From: Morella rubra
Lineage: Eukaryota; Streptophyta; Magnoliopsida; Fagales; Myricaceae
NCBI GenBank assembly: GCA_003952965.2
Contig: CM025849.1
Location: 967,576-1,031,575, forward strand
DNA: 64,000 nucleotides
Reading direction: 5' to 3'
Part shown: in pieces, positions 1-13,500 of the stretch
Position numbering within the stretch: position 1 is the first letter of the stretch
How the letters are laid out: every line of letters starts with the position of its first letter
Notes under the pieces: generated by a model
What the model was told of the DNA's origin: nothing
The model's input: only the letters and a program-made list of their open reading frames with translations
Database searches by the model: none
Program-made: the position numbers and the translations under genes

Positions 1-3000
1 TAGCTAGCAATTTAACATCCAACAGCAAGAAGTTTTAGGCACCTTAACTCCAACAGGATAATCTGCATCAAATTCTCCTTGCACGCTGGAAGAACTAGCA
101 CAATTTTTTTTCTTTTGATAATTAAACTAGCACCATATTTAATCCTAGCGCGTAGCATTTGACCGTGTCTTACCATTAGAAGTCTAAGGAGCTCAAAAAT
201 CCAAGCAATTGAAACTCTAAAGAGGAGAAAATGAAAGCGAAAGTTGAAATACTTGTAGCCTTGTCATTTTTTCTAGCCAGTATATAATACGCAACCAACT
301 GTTGTCTCATTCTCTCCAACAAGGATATGAACTGAAACCAACCCCCACAATTTACTAGTACTAATTGTATCTTAAACCTCACTATGAGAAGCCAATCAAA
401 AATCAGATTTGATAATTAGATCAAAGGTAAAGTGCAAGAGACTATTTATGAAGCACCAATAGCGGTGCTCGTAGCCTAGTTTTATTCGTTCTCAACAAGA
501 ATATACTCCTATTAAACCACTTCTCAGACCATACAAATGGCAATACCACCGTACACCGTACCAGTAGTCAACCAACAATTAGTGTATAAAATAACATAGA
601 GAATCCAAACAGGCGAGCTGTGGGTCACAAATACTGTGGATCACGCAACCCCTAGTTCTATAGGGGGTACACCTCGAGAATCCCTCTTGCGTCATCAGCC
701 AGTGAACTTTACTTAATACTATCCCAAAATTCTGACCTCTTCAACTTTATGGTATTTATTATGTGGGTCAGGTCCTACACATCAAGCAAGAGATAGGAAG
801 TTGCGTTCCCTACTCGGGTCATATCCCTATAGATTCCCCCCATTGGACGCAACTTATATATGCACATTCTAGGAGGTCATTAATCGTTATTTTTTCCTTC
901 TTTTGTCACATTGGTTATCGTCAATCATTCTTGGGGCTAGAGAAAAATAATAATTGATCTCGAGCGTAACAGCTCTGAGTAATTGACACATAACAGTAAA
1001 TTCAGACAAATAATGTGCTACACAAGGACTAGAGTCCTCCTTTTCTGAGTGAATCAACTGTGACATAACTGTGGAATTTATCCCACATTGTCAATTGCCT
1101 ACTCAGATTATTACTGTGAATAAAGAAGGATCAGCGTAGGCACGGAGGTGAAGGGTCAGCACAGGCACGAGAACAGAGTTCACCAGTAATTAGTGAGTGC
1201 CATGTCATGAAATGAAGTGTATATGACTGGCAGTGTGCTAGAACCTGATTCGAACAAAATGTAAGGCATATTTGTAAATTGAAATTTTAGTTAAAAATGC
1301 TTTTTATTCTAAAAGTTTAATTTGTTCATATAATAATTCAAAAGTTTGATCAAAATAAATAAATTTTAAAATGATATATCTCATTAAATTATTTTTTCAT
1401 TATAATAAATATAAAAAATTCATAAAATTTTCCTTTTCATAATATACTTAAAATTTTATAAAATTTTGATTAAAAAAATGACAAAAAAAAAAAGCAGAGG
1501 AAACATACGGGCAGGAAGGGTCTGAAGGAAATGAGGTCGCTCTTGAGAACACCAATGCTGACAGACAGAATCACGTAATTGGCCTCGTAGACGCAACCAT
1601 CCTCCGTTATCACCGTCACGCCGTTTCTCGAGTGCTGTAATTCCCGCACAACCTGCCTCAAATCCGTGCATAATAACTCAGCCATAAATGGGTGAGCTCA
1701 GTTTTAAGTAAGAAAAGTTTAAAAACAAAGTCCAAGGCACCAAGCCCTAAGAGTCTGAGAAGTCAAACCAAGGAAATCTGTGCAATTTGATTCAACGATG
1801 ACAATTGGGAAAGATGTATTGAATAAGGATCTGTGCATAGTCCAGTTACACAGACCCATTTTACTCATTTATAGGAGCTTCGCAAAAAGCGAAAAGCTCA
1901 CTGCAAATTTATAGCATTTGTGTAAGAGATAAATACATCGGCTTCTGATTCTTTGAGCCTATGATGTAGCAAAGACAACACCCCATTAAATGGAGAAAAT
2001 GACACGACCCCTTTCTTTCATGCTCTTTACTTGACTTGACATGACCTCTCCACCTCATGGGGCATTGTTCTTCGTCATAATGCATGCACACTCTTCTTCT
2101 GGGTGATGAAAGTTGTGAAATTTGGGGCCTACTAATTTATGAGTGGTAAAAGGCCTTTAATGGTTGCAAGCACCGTCCCAATTCATGGCTATATAATTGA
2201 AATCAAAGGTAGTGTTGATAGGTCAAATTTATGGCTGTAAGTTGGGGTCCTCAACTCATAAAGTGGTTTGTTTTTTAGCATTGTTGAAGCATAGGAAATC
2301 GAAGAAATGGTCAAAGAAACGATCTAAAGTGGACCTGGCAAGTATCCTGCCTTTAAACAACCTAAAGTACTAGGGAGTTGAATGACCATTTAATAAATCT
2401 AACCTTCAATAGAAAATAACTTATATTCGTGTCGAAACACATTGCAAAAATCTTTATTCATTTCAGTGTCCTGCCGATCGCATTTTCATCACCCATAGTT
2501 TAGGCAGACTCCTATATTTCCAGACCCATTGTTTCGGAAACAGTGGCGAAAAATATAGAATTAAGCTCTACACATGTTTCTATGCTTCAAATGCATCTTA
2601 TGACAACTTTTAGTGCCTAGGTAATTTTGTTTTCTGCGATTGTGTCTTGACATATACATACTTCATCTGTGAATAAGGACCGTCTTAAATTTTCAAATAA
2701 TTGAAAACGACAGCTAATAATATACGGAAATCAACAATTACAACCAGAAAAACTAATTGCCAAATTTTGTTGCCATCATTAGGAAGGTAAGCATCAGAGA
2801 AAATTCCCATTAACCTCCGATATTCTAGATAGAACCTCTGTTCAAGAACAAAACCAAAACAAAAAATGAGTTGACTCCAGACCCCAAAAAATGTTTTTTT
2901 TTTTTTAAATGCTGATTTTTTTTAAAAAAAAATGCTTCGAGAAAACGTCATTATCTGCAAATGCCAGAAGTGGGTCAATCAATCTCTACAACAATCGGAA

Positions 3001-6000
3001 AAGTACTACATGCAAACAAAAAGAGATATTCAGATTTTCACCATACACTACAAAACAAACAAGTCCAAAAAAAGAAACACATACATAAGTAAAATAAAAA
3101 TAGAGAAGAGAAGAAGATCATTTTATTTTACTTATGTATGTGTTTCTTTTTTTGGACTTGTTTGTTTTGTAGTGTATGGTGAAAATCTGAATATCTCTTT
3201 TTGTTTGCATGTAGTACTTTTCCGATTGTTGTAGAGATTGATTGACCCACTTCTGGCATTTGCAGATAATGACGTTTTCTCGAAGCATTTTTTTTTTAAA
3301 AAAAATCAGCATTTAAAAAAAAAAAAACATTTTTTGGGGTCTGGAGTCAACTCATTTTTTGTTTTGGTTTTGTTCTTGAACAGAGGTTCTATCTAGAATA
3401 TCGGAGGTTAATGGGAATTTTCTCTGATGCTTACCTTCCTAATGATGGCAACAAAATTTGGCAATTAGTTTTTCTGGTTGTAATTGTTGATTTCCGTATA
3501 TTATTAGCTGTCGTTTTCAATTATTTGAAAATTTAAGACGGTCCTTATTCACAGATGAAGTATGTATATGTCAAGACACAATCGCAGAAAACAAAATTAC
3601 CTAGGCACTAAAAGTTGTCATAAGATGCATTTGAAGCATAGAAACATGTGTAGAGCTTAATTCTATATTTTTCGCCACTGTTTCCGAAACAATGGGTCTG
3701 GAAATATAGGAGTCTGCCTAAACTATGGGTGATGAAAATGCGATCGGCAGGACACTGAAATGAATAAAGATTTTTGCAATGTGTTTCGACACGAATATAA
3801 GTTATTTTCTATTGAAGGTTAGATTTATTAAATGGTCATTCAACTCCCTAGTACTTTAGGTTGTTTAAAGGCAGGATACTTGCCAGGTCCACTTTAGATC
3901 GTTTCTTTGACCATTTCTTCGATTTCCTATGCTTCAACAATGCTAAAAAACAAACCACTTTATGAGTTGAGGACCCCAACTTACAGCCATAAATTTGACC
4001 TATCAACACTACCTTTGATTTCAATTATATAGCCATGAATTGGGACGGTGCTTGCAACCATTAAAGGCCTTTTACCACTCATAAATTAGTAGGCCCCAAA
4101 TTTCACAACTTTCATCACCCAGAAGAAGAGTGTGCATGCATTATGACGAAGAACAATGCCCCATGAGGTGGAGAGGTCATGTCAAGTCAAGTAAAGAGCA
4201 TGAAAGAAAGGGGTCGTGTCATTTTCTCCATTTAATGGGGTGTTGTCTTTGCTACATCATAGGCTCAAAGAATCAGAAGCCGATGTATTTATCTCTTACA
4301 CAAATGCTATAAATTTGCAGTGAGCTTTTCGCTTTTTGCGAAGCTCCTATAAATGAGTAAAATGGGTCTGTGTAACTGGACTATGCACAGATCCTTATTC
4401 AATACATCTTTCCCAATTGTCATCGTTGAATCAAATTGCACAGATTTCCTTGGTTTGACTTCTCAGACTCTTAGGGCTTGGTGCCTTGGACTTTGTTTTT
4501 AAACTTTTCTTACTTAAAACTGAGCTCACCCATTTATGGCTGAGTTATTATGCACGGATTTGAGGCAGGTTGTGCGGGAATTACAGCACTCGAGAAACGG
4601 CGTGACGGTGATAACGGAGGATGGTTGCGTCTACGAGGCCAATTACGTGATTCTGTCTGTCAGCATTGGTGTTCTCAAGAGCGACCTCATTTCCTTCAGA
4701 CCCTTCCTGCCCGTATGTTTCCTCTGCTTTTTTTTTTTGTCATTTTTTTAATCAAAATTTTATAAAATTTTAAGTATATTATGAAAAGGAAAATTTTATG
4801 AATTTTTTTATATTTATTATAATGAAAAAAGATAATTTAATGAGATATATCATTTTAAAATTTATTTATTTTGATCAAACTTTTGAATTATTTATATGAA
4901 CAAATTAAACTTTTAGAATAAAAAGCATTTTTAACTAAAATTTCAATTTACAAATATGCCTTACATTTTGTTCGAATCAGGTTCTAGCACACTGCCAGTC
5001 ATATACACTTCATTTCATGACATGGCACTCACTAATTACTGGTGAACTCTGTTCTCGTGCCTGTGCTGACCCTTCACCTCCGTGCCTACGCTGATCCTTC
5101 TTTATTCACAGTAATAATCTGAGTAGGCAATTGACAATGTGGGATAAATTCCACAGTTATGTCACAGTTGATTCACTCAGAAAAGGAGGACTCTAGTCCT
5201 TGTGTAGCACATTATTTGTCTGAATTTACTGTTATGTGTCAATTACTCAGAGCTGTTACGCTCGAGATCAATTATTATTTTTCTCTAGCCCCAAGAATGA
5301 TTGACGATAACCAATGTGACAAAAGAAGGAAAAAATAACGATTAATGACCTCCTAGAATGTGCATATATAAGTTGCGTCCAATGGGGGGAATCTATAGGG
5401 ATATGACCCGAGTAGGGAACGCAACTTCCTATCTCTTGCTTGATGTGTAGGACCTGACCCACATAATAAATACCATAAAGTTGAAGAGGTCAGAATTTTG
5501 GGATAGTATTAAGTAAAGTTCACTGGCTGATGACGCAAGAGGGATTCTCGAGGTGTACCCCCTATAGAACTAGGGGTTGCGTGATCCACAGTATTTGTGA
5601 CCCACAGCTCGCCTGTTTGGATTCTCTATGTTATTTTATACACTAATTGTTGGTTGACTACTGGTACGGTGTACGGTGGTATTGCCATTTGTATGGTCTG
5701 AGAAGTGGTTTAATAGGAGTATATTCTTGTTGAGAACGAATAAAACTAGGCTACGAGCACCGCTATTGGTGCTTCATAAATAGTCTCTTGCACTTTACCT
5801 TTGATCTAATTATCAAATCTGATTTTTGATTGGCTTCTCATAGTGAGGTTTAAGATACAATTAGTACTAGTAAATTGTGGGGGTTGGTTTCAGTTCATAT
5901 CCTTGTTGGAGAGAATGAGACAACAGTTGGTTGCGTATTATATACTGGCTAGAAAAAATGACAAGGCTACAAGTATTTCAACTTTCGCTTTCATTTTCTC

Positions 6001-6224
6001 CTCTTTAGAGTTTCAATTGCTTGGATTTTTGAGCTCCTTAGACTTCTAATGGTAAGACACGGTCAAATGCTACGCGCTAGGATTAAATATGGTGCTAGTT
6101 TAATTATCAAAAGAAAAAAAATTGTGCTAGTTCTTCCAGCGTGCAAGGAGAATTTGATGCAGATTATCCTGTTGGAGTTAAGGTGCCTAAAACTTCTTGC
6201 TGTTGGATGTTAAATTGCTAGCTA
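1..6224. repeat. Giant near-perfect inverted repeat (palindrome), arms of about 3.1 kb
   Basis: Bases 1-3099 are the reverse complement of 3121-6224. Paired positions sum to 6225 at the outer end and to 6220 at the centre, a net indel of about 5 bp. The spacer 3100-3120 is purine rich. I compared the outermost 190 bp of both arms and found no difference. The differences I saw elsewhere (around 1333, 1391, 1414 and 2895) are length changes in A/T-rich runs. The outer end of the left arm coincides with the first base of the window, so the arm may continue to its left. No terminal repeats, target duplication or transposase reading frame mark it as a foldback transposon. Apart from one mirrored polyamine oxidase exon I see no gene in the arms. 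Confidence 0.97.
1509..1685 (-). pseudogene. Mirror copy of a polyamine oxidase exon in the left arm
   Basis: This is the inverted copy of the exon at 4536-4712 and encodes the same residues on the minus strand, including [11 protein letters not shown] and [15 protein letters not shown], which are typical of the flavin amine oxidase domain of plant PAO1. The donor GT follows P59, as in the right arm. No downstream exon (RWK...FWQ) follows on the minus strand inside the window, because the palindrome ends within the next intron. On its own it cannot encode an enzyme. Confidence 0.85.
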
Positions 6225-7563
6225 AGGCACATGATCTGCTATATTCAGATATGTGTTAGAAAATTTTAGTGGGACTCTTTTCTTTTGAAAGTCAAATTTG
6301 ATTTGGGACTATTGGAGATATACTATTTGGTGATAGTAACTCCTGTATGCTTGTGGTCCCTTGGCCAGAGTTATGCTTCTGTGTAGTTCCAATTTGATAT
6401 TATTATTGCTGGATTGAGGATTAACATAATGAATAAACTAATGAAACAGAGGTGGAAAATGGAGGCCATAGAGACATGTGACGTGATGGTGTACACAAAG
6501 ATCTTCTTAAAGTTTCCACACAAGTTCTGGCCATGTGGACCCGGAAAAGAGTTCTTTATCTATGCCCACGAGAGGAGGGGATATTATACGTTCTGGCAGG
6601 TTCGTATGTAGCCGCTTTATTATTGCCATTTTTATTATCGCCAGCTAACATTCAAATGTAGCGTATAAAAAAGAAAAGGCTTATAGAAAAGCTAACGTTC
6701 AAATGTCATTTTTGCAATGCTGGCTTTTACTGTTTTAGTGCAATGGATTTTGAACCATTACGGTGTTATTCTTCTTGGGACGACCTTGTTCTCCAAGTCT
6801 ATGAGATTCACCAACCTGGTCATTGGTTGCCTTTAAGAAGAGGTTTTGTTGTGGGGGCCAGGGAGTTGCGGATAACTGTCAAAAAAATAAGAGAATTAAA
6901 AATAAAAACATTTATATGCGATCTTCCTTTGATTGTTGCCGACACATATCATTTGTTAGGAGGGATCATAGTTGAATGTTGCCTTCTGTCAAATTTGAAG
7001 ACAAACGCATCCCATCTTTGATATGCTTCCTAGACTATATCAACATCAACAGAATTATTAATGTCATTGATACCTTATAATTGCAATGCAGGTTTAGCTT
7101 TTCAATTTTGTGAATATGATATAGATATATATGTCCTGCACATGTGGGGCTCATGATGTTGATCTTGGATTCCCAACTATCAGCGCCCACTGTTTTTCTA
7201 GATTTGTAATATATATAGTAAAGTGCATCATTACCGAATCATTAACTTATTGCCACATGATTAATGCATCAATAACAACTAGGGTCGTATGATTCTAGTA
7301 GCTATCATAGCAGCTTCTTTTGAGTTTGTAGTTGTATTGAAATGAAAATCAGAAACAATAATTGATGAAAACGACTTGTTTTGTTGTTTGATATAGCAAG
7401 ATATCAACCCCTAATTTGCTTAATGTTTGAGATGATTTAGATACTCATTAGTTAGAATGTTGACTTTGTCAATTATGGTGTATGTCTTTGATACCTGGGT
7501 TGCAATTTGCCTCCATTTATGAGCTGAAATGAGCCAATAATTTTTGTTTCACCTGTGGGGATT

Positions 7564-7587
7564 TTTCTTCTTCTTCTTCTTCTTCTT
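7564..7587. repeat. (TTC)n microsatellite
   Basis: About eight TTC units lie in the 1.46 kb PAO intron 6600-8056. An open frame at 6743-7021 in the same intron matches nothing I recognise. Confidence 0.9.
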
Positions 7588-7613
7588 ATGGGGACTACAA
7601 ACTAACATTCTTG

Positions 7614-7702
7614 GTTTTGAATGGTTCTTCCTTTTGTGATGTATATGATGTATCTGTAGTTTTGAATGGTTCTTCCTTTTGTGATGTATATGATGTATCT
7701 GT
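7614..7702. repeat. Two-copy 45-bp tandem duplication in a PAO intron
   Basis: Two essentially identical 45-bp units abut: the block containing ATGGTTCTTCC and TATATGATGTATCTGT starts at 7621 and again at 7666. It is a recent slippage or microhomology duplication and is non-coding. Confidence 0.93.
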
Positions 7703-8764
7703 CACTCTCATTGAGCTGGCAGTATAGGCACCAACTCATCTTAGTCTTTCTCCCCTTACTGAGGAAACAATTTTTTATTATAATCAATTTTAAATCTTCT
7801 GCTTGATTATGAGAAGATTGAATTATTTAATAGGATCACACGTGGCCTATTGTGAGGGCATTGCAGGATCCCACATCTCTATCATTTTCAGTTTTTCTAA
7901 TGTAGCAGATAGAGATACTAATTAGATATTATAACAAATAAAGTATGTTAAATTTTTAATCAAAATATCTATCGTTTTAGGATGAGATCATCTATTCATC
8001 TTTTATTAATTGCTGAATTATCCAATTTTATTGCTGATCTGTTGCCACGTCATCAGCACATGGAAAACGCATTCCCTGGTTCGAATATCCTAGTCGTAAC
8101 ATTGACGAATGGGGAATCAAAACGTGTGGAAGCTCAATCAGATGAGGAAACGTTGAAAGAAGCTATGGGGGTGCTTAGGGACATGTTTGGACCCAACATA
8201 CCTAATGCCACTGAAATACTTGTTCCACGCTGGTGGAATAATAGGTTCCAGCGTGGCAGCTACAGCAACTACCCCATCATTTCAAATCATCAAATGTTTC
8301 AAAATATTAAGGTACACTTTTTTACATTGCAAGTTTGTCTTAAGGTAATAAATTTTCAGCATGGCTACATTGGGTACTATTTAAAAGATATGAGCTGTAT
8401 ATATAAATTAGCAAAGAGTACATATGATACATATTTTGTATCAACCTTTATAATATTCTTGAAAGAGCTAACCTACCTCTCTATCTTGCTGGAAATCTGA
8501 GCTTCTACGTTTTCTTTTTTAAGATAACAAAATTCGACCTTCAAATGAACTTTATTTGCAGAGGAAAAGGAGGGTTGGGGGGGGTGTTGTTATTGATTTT
8601 GTATTAATGCCTAAAACTGGCAGTCTATGGATATTCTATTGTAAATGTGGTTAGCAGAGGTAAAATGAGGCTGAAGGAATAAGTTAGTCCTTGAATGTGC
8701 TGAAAATTTGAACCTAATTAGAACTGTTCCATTATGATTTATTGTTGAAGCTTTTTTTTTTTAA

Positions 8765-8953
<189 letters not shown>

Positions 8954-9170
8954 TAACTTGACAGGAATTGACACCAGTAAAGCTTTACTGGAAGAAATAT
9001 GGAAGGAAAGAAAGATCGAGAGTCAAAATCATTTGCTAGAACCGTTGTTAGCATTGACCGGGTCATTAACTTTGACACAGACAGAAGCAGTATCAAGTCT
9101 GCACAAATGTGACATACCTACGCGACTATATCTTAGTGGCAAGCTTGGTCTTCCTGAAGCTATATTATGA

Positions 9171-10558
9171 CTATATGGACCTATTGAGAAACACCACTTT
9201 ATTGTTGACGATGACGGCGAAAACATGACCAATTCGACTCGTAGCCGGAGAGATTTGGATCTGAATTCAGTTCAAGCCCTTGATGAGGTAGAGTGAATTG
9301 AAATACAGAAAGCATGGGAACAAGGAAGAGAGGCGAAAGGGTGCACGGGCTGTATGCTTAGCTGCCTGCTATATTGATGGAAGGTGCCGGAGTTTTGGAT
9401 TTTCAAAGGGGAGTGGTTTGGGCAATACATATAAAAGATTGTTCAGTGTAGTAAGAACTGACAGTAAGGATATGAAAGGGCCATACCTCAATTGAATATC
9501 ACCTGTACTTGTTTTACACCTGAATGAACTCTTTCTATTTCTTCTCGTTGTGCAAAGGCCTTTTAATTTGCCCCATCTCACTCACTCAACCACCAGCATA
9601 ACTTAAAGATCACACAAATGAGAAGGTCTTGGCCCCCCCGAATTTTTTTCTTTATGAATGAATTCTGACAAATGTGAAGGTCTTGTCAAAAAAAGTCCTT
9701 CCATTAAGTCCAATCAATACACGTTACTTAAGTGACGGTACTTAAGGCTACCGGAAGGAGACAGAAAGAATGTATTGATAAAATAAAAAGCTTAGAGATT
9801 GCTGGTGACTAAAGTGAAAACCTGAGAACTATTTTTCAAAAGTGTGTAAAATTCAGAGACTAAAAAGTTCTTCAACCCTAATAAATTTCTATATATTTAC
9901 GGAGAAGCAGAAATTCAGACTCACCATCATCAAGTCAGAGAGCTCGGGCTGAAGACTAACCTGAAGAAGAGAGTTCGGGTGGTCAAGGGGAAAAATCTGA
10001 CCAAATTTGGATAGTGCTTGTTCAGCAGAAACAATGACTGAGCTGGAAAAATCCCAAGGAAGAGAATGATCAAGAATCTTTTAGAAGTTTCTTTCCCTTT
10101 TGTGATTTGTTTCGTTTTGTTAATGCTCCGATTTTCTTCAGATCCACTTCCATGTTATGGGCATCCCAAGTCTCTCAAAACCCGGGTTGACATGCCATGC
10201 CAAAGCCTACCCCGACCAGAGCATTGGCGCAAATGATTTCACATTTTCGTTAACCATATTTTGCCGGGACAAATTGTCCATCCATTGGAAGACTTCCACC
10301 GCGATATCCATTGCAACTTGGTGTACTTTACATTACATGCACGTTAAAGAATAAATGACGAAAGAAGTTCATCGCTACATTTTGAAGGGCTGAGAGCAAG
10401 ATAATTGCCGAACAAAATGAAAATCTAAAAACATATCTCGTCTCTCTTTATTTAACATCATCTTTCCCTCATCTTTGACATTATAAACAGTCCGCCAAAT
10501 GTATAAGATTTACAGAGAGGTTTAGAAATGGTAAGTGGTTCCTTGGCCATCACCTGCT
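9171..10558. other. Intergenic region between convergent PAO and NAGLU 3' ends
   Basis: The two genes converge here, so this stretch holds both 3' UTRs. Several short open frames occur, but none shows family motifs or splice continuity with the genes. I see no RNA gene or mobile element in it. Confidence 0.6.
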
Positions 10559-13500
10559 CTAAAGTGCAGAACCTTCTTGCCAATTTTTCCTTTTCTTCAG
10601 ACCAAAGTATTTCTCATACAAGGCTTCAGAGATAGCAAGTGCATCTCCTTCGGCCCTCACAGGGAAAAGCTCAATACCTGCTTGCCATTTGTTTGAAAAG
10701 GAAATCCATTCCTTTCTCCATTCCTCTATCTTGAAGTTTTCATTTTCTTGCAAGCTTTTTAACAAGTGATGAAAATAGGTTGAAGCTCGTGGTAGATAGT
10801 AGCCTTCAAGTAGCCCGCTCCAGAACTTGTTTGCTGTTCCGATGCAATAAAAAAGTTATGTTAGAAAATTATGAAGCATCAAGTAGTAATGTTTGATGGG
10901 TCCCTTCTGGGCATCCTGTACAGTAGGAACAAAACCAAGGGGGAATAAATGATGAAAACATGGATTACCATAATCATGAAGACTGCTCTGATTGGTCCTT
11001 GTGTCATCAAACCACATTGTTACTTGAGTTCTTGCATTCCACTCGTACTAAAGAAGAATATTAAAAATGACACTGGTCAACCACATATAATCTTATCTGC
11101 CATGTACTCTGAACATGCATATATTAGGAGAGTGGAACAAATGCGCCCAAGAGACTGTCAGGTGACCGAAATTTGCCAAGATTCTAAATGTACTGCCAAT
11201 ATGATTTAGATTATGGAGCTTTCTAGACGTGGAAAATAGAAGGTGCTTATAACTCATGCAAGAAAAGGAGGGAGGCCTTTAGCTTAACCAAATATATGGA
11301 ATCCTATCTGGTAAAAGGAAAATGTCTAGCTGATCACAGTACTTGGAACAATGCTTCCAGAGGTTTATTAATATCTTTGAAGTAGCAACACTATGAGTCA
11401 TGTCACTCTCAACCCTATACTCATTTGCTCAAACCAAGTATATGCTAATGCAGAGATATTTTTTCTCACCTGCCTCAACTCAAGATGATTCTTTGCTAGC
11501 TTGTTTGCACTTTTGAGCCAGGTTCCAAGCAAAAAATTATCATCAGAAGCAAGAAGTATGTCAATATCCTTTACGAGCTCAATAAATTTTTGGCTGTGAA
11601 GATCTAAAGCTTTTACATCCTTCTGTCGGAAAGCAGTCACAGCATCCAAATACACTTGGTTTGCTAACTTTGACAGTACTTGCCGTGTTAAGTCCACTAA
11701 GTCATACCTGTCAGATGACGTCGATAATTAGAAAGCATTGTTTTCTTTGTTTGCTCTTTTTTGTAGGTTCAGTTCTCTTGCCACATTAAAACTTGGGGGA
11801 GGGAAGGGTTGGGGGGATTGTCTTTCATAATTTGAGCAAGGAAAGTTTATGCTTGGTCACCAAACATTCCACTCGTTAGAAACACCGCATGCTATACAAA
11901 ACGTCAATCCAGATAAACCAGATCTAAATACAGCACGTTATCAAGCTTAAGAAACACAAAAATAAAAAAGAAAAAGAAAGTTTAAATTAGAGGAGCAACA
12001 GAAGGATTGGCTTAGAAGAATTTGCTTTATGCAGGATCACAGTTATCATGCACTGAAGATGACAGAAAATGTTGTGATGTATGTCAATTAGGTTCTCCAT
12101 TTTACCTATAGGTCATGCTTCCAGAAAGATTATTTCCACCATCAAGGAACAGGTGTAATGCATTGATCACCTTCTCCGTGGAATACCACAAATGTGCCTC
12201 AGGCAAAGCAGAACTTGTTTTTGATGGATCCCAATCAGGAAATTTGACTATGAAATCAGTGTTATGATCCTGCAATGAGTTAAGATTTCACATAAATAAG
12301 TAATTAAAGATGATATACTATCCTAACAACAACAACAAAACAGTTCTTGATACCCATCTCAGATGGTGAATGTCGCTCATTTAACTCAGAACATCAAGTA
12401 ACACTCCAATAGCAAACCTTCATCTCATTAAATAATACTTCAGATGAACATGAAAAAAAAAAAAGACCAGCTCTAAGGTCTCAAGCAGCTCAGAACTTGT
12501 TATGTTCACATCATCATTATACTTCAAGCACTCCACATAGCAGAACTAGCATTTCTCCTCTGTTTGAGTTACCCAAATGCACACCATAACCATACAAGCA
12601 ATAAGCCACTTACAAAAAGAAAAAAAAACATTTACAATGAACACGGCAATAAGTTGCTGAGAAATTTGACTGAGAGGAATCCAACCTCAATCTTTGAGGA
12701 TGTTGACATTTGAAAACCATTTGGGAGAAATAAGTAAGACCAATAACCCTCAGGTAACTCCTTTGTTTACAACTGTAGAAGATTGTTTGTAAATCTTCCA
12801 AAGAAATAAGTGCCTTATTGGTGCCAAATTATTGAAGATAGCTATGTTATTCATTGTGTCTTCCAGCTAAAAAACACGCGGAGAACCACATGGTTCTTAG
12901 CATAGGTGAACTTTGTTGGCTCAAATAGAATGAACTCACAAGCAGATACTCAGCTGGGTTCTAGAGAAGTCCTCTACTAGATTGAAAGGCATGATAAAAG
13001 AACTGCAGGGTTAAGGCCTAAAAGAAGAGCAGAAACAGGCAGTAACTACCAGAGTTCAGATGATTGCAAATCAAGTTAACTTGGTAATGACAAGTACAAA
13101 AAGTTTGACAACAGTGACTTGTGTTGAACGTTATCATTAATGGGAATTTGAAGGCGAATGTTTTGTACCAGTTTTTAACATGATTCCAGATATGTGCTGC
13201 CTTATCTTTCTGACATGGTAATTTCGCACCAGGTCTGTATCTTGATTTGTTAGGCTCAACAGGATATACTTGATTTTTGTGGTTCGTGTACTTAACTGTA
13301 TTAGTGGCTGAAGGATTTATGTTTTTTAATCAGGGATCTTCATTTCATCTCTCTAAGCACTGAATATGTTTCCTTCTCTAGCTTTTTTTTTTTTTTTCAA
13401 ATTTATTTCCAAGTGAAACAAACGACAGTCAGATAGTGTTCCAATAATTTGGTAAGAAACATACTGCTATTCCATCTGTACAGTTGTAAATAGTGTGATA

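Noticed and set aside
2932-3312. Mirrored 64-100-codon open frames at the palindrome centre (MLRENVIICKCQKWV...)
   Set aside because: They exist only because the arms mirror each other. They are low complexity and Lys/Phe rich, with no family motif.
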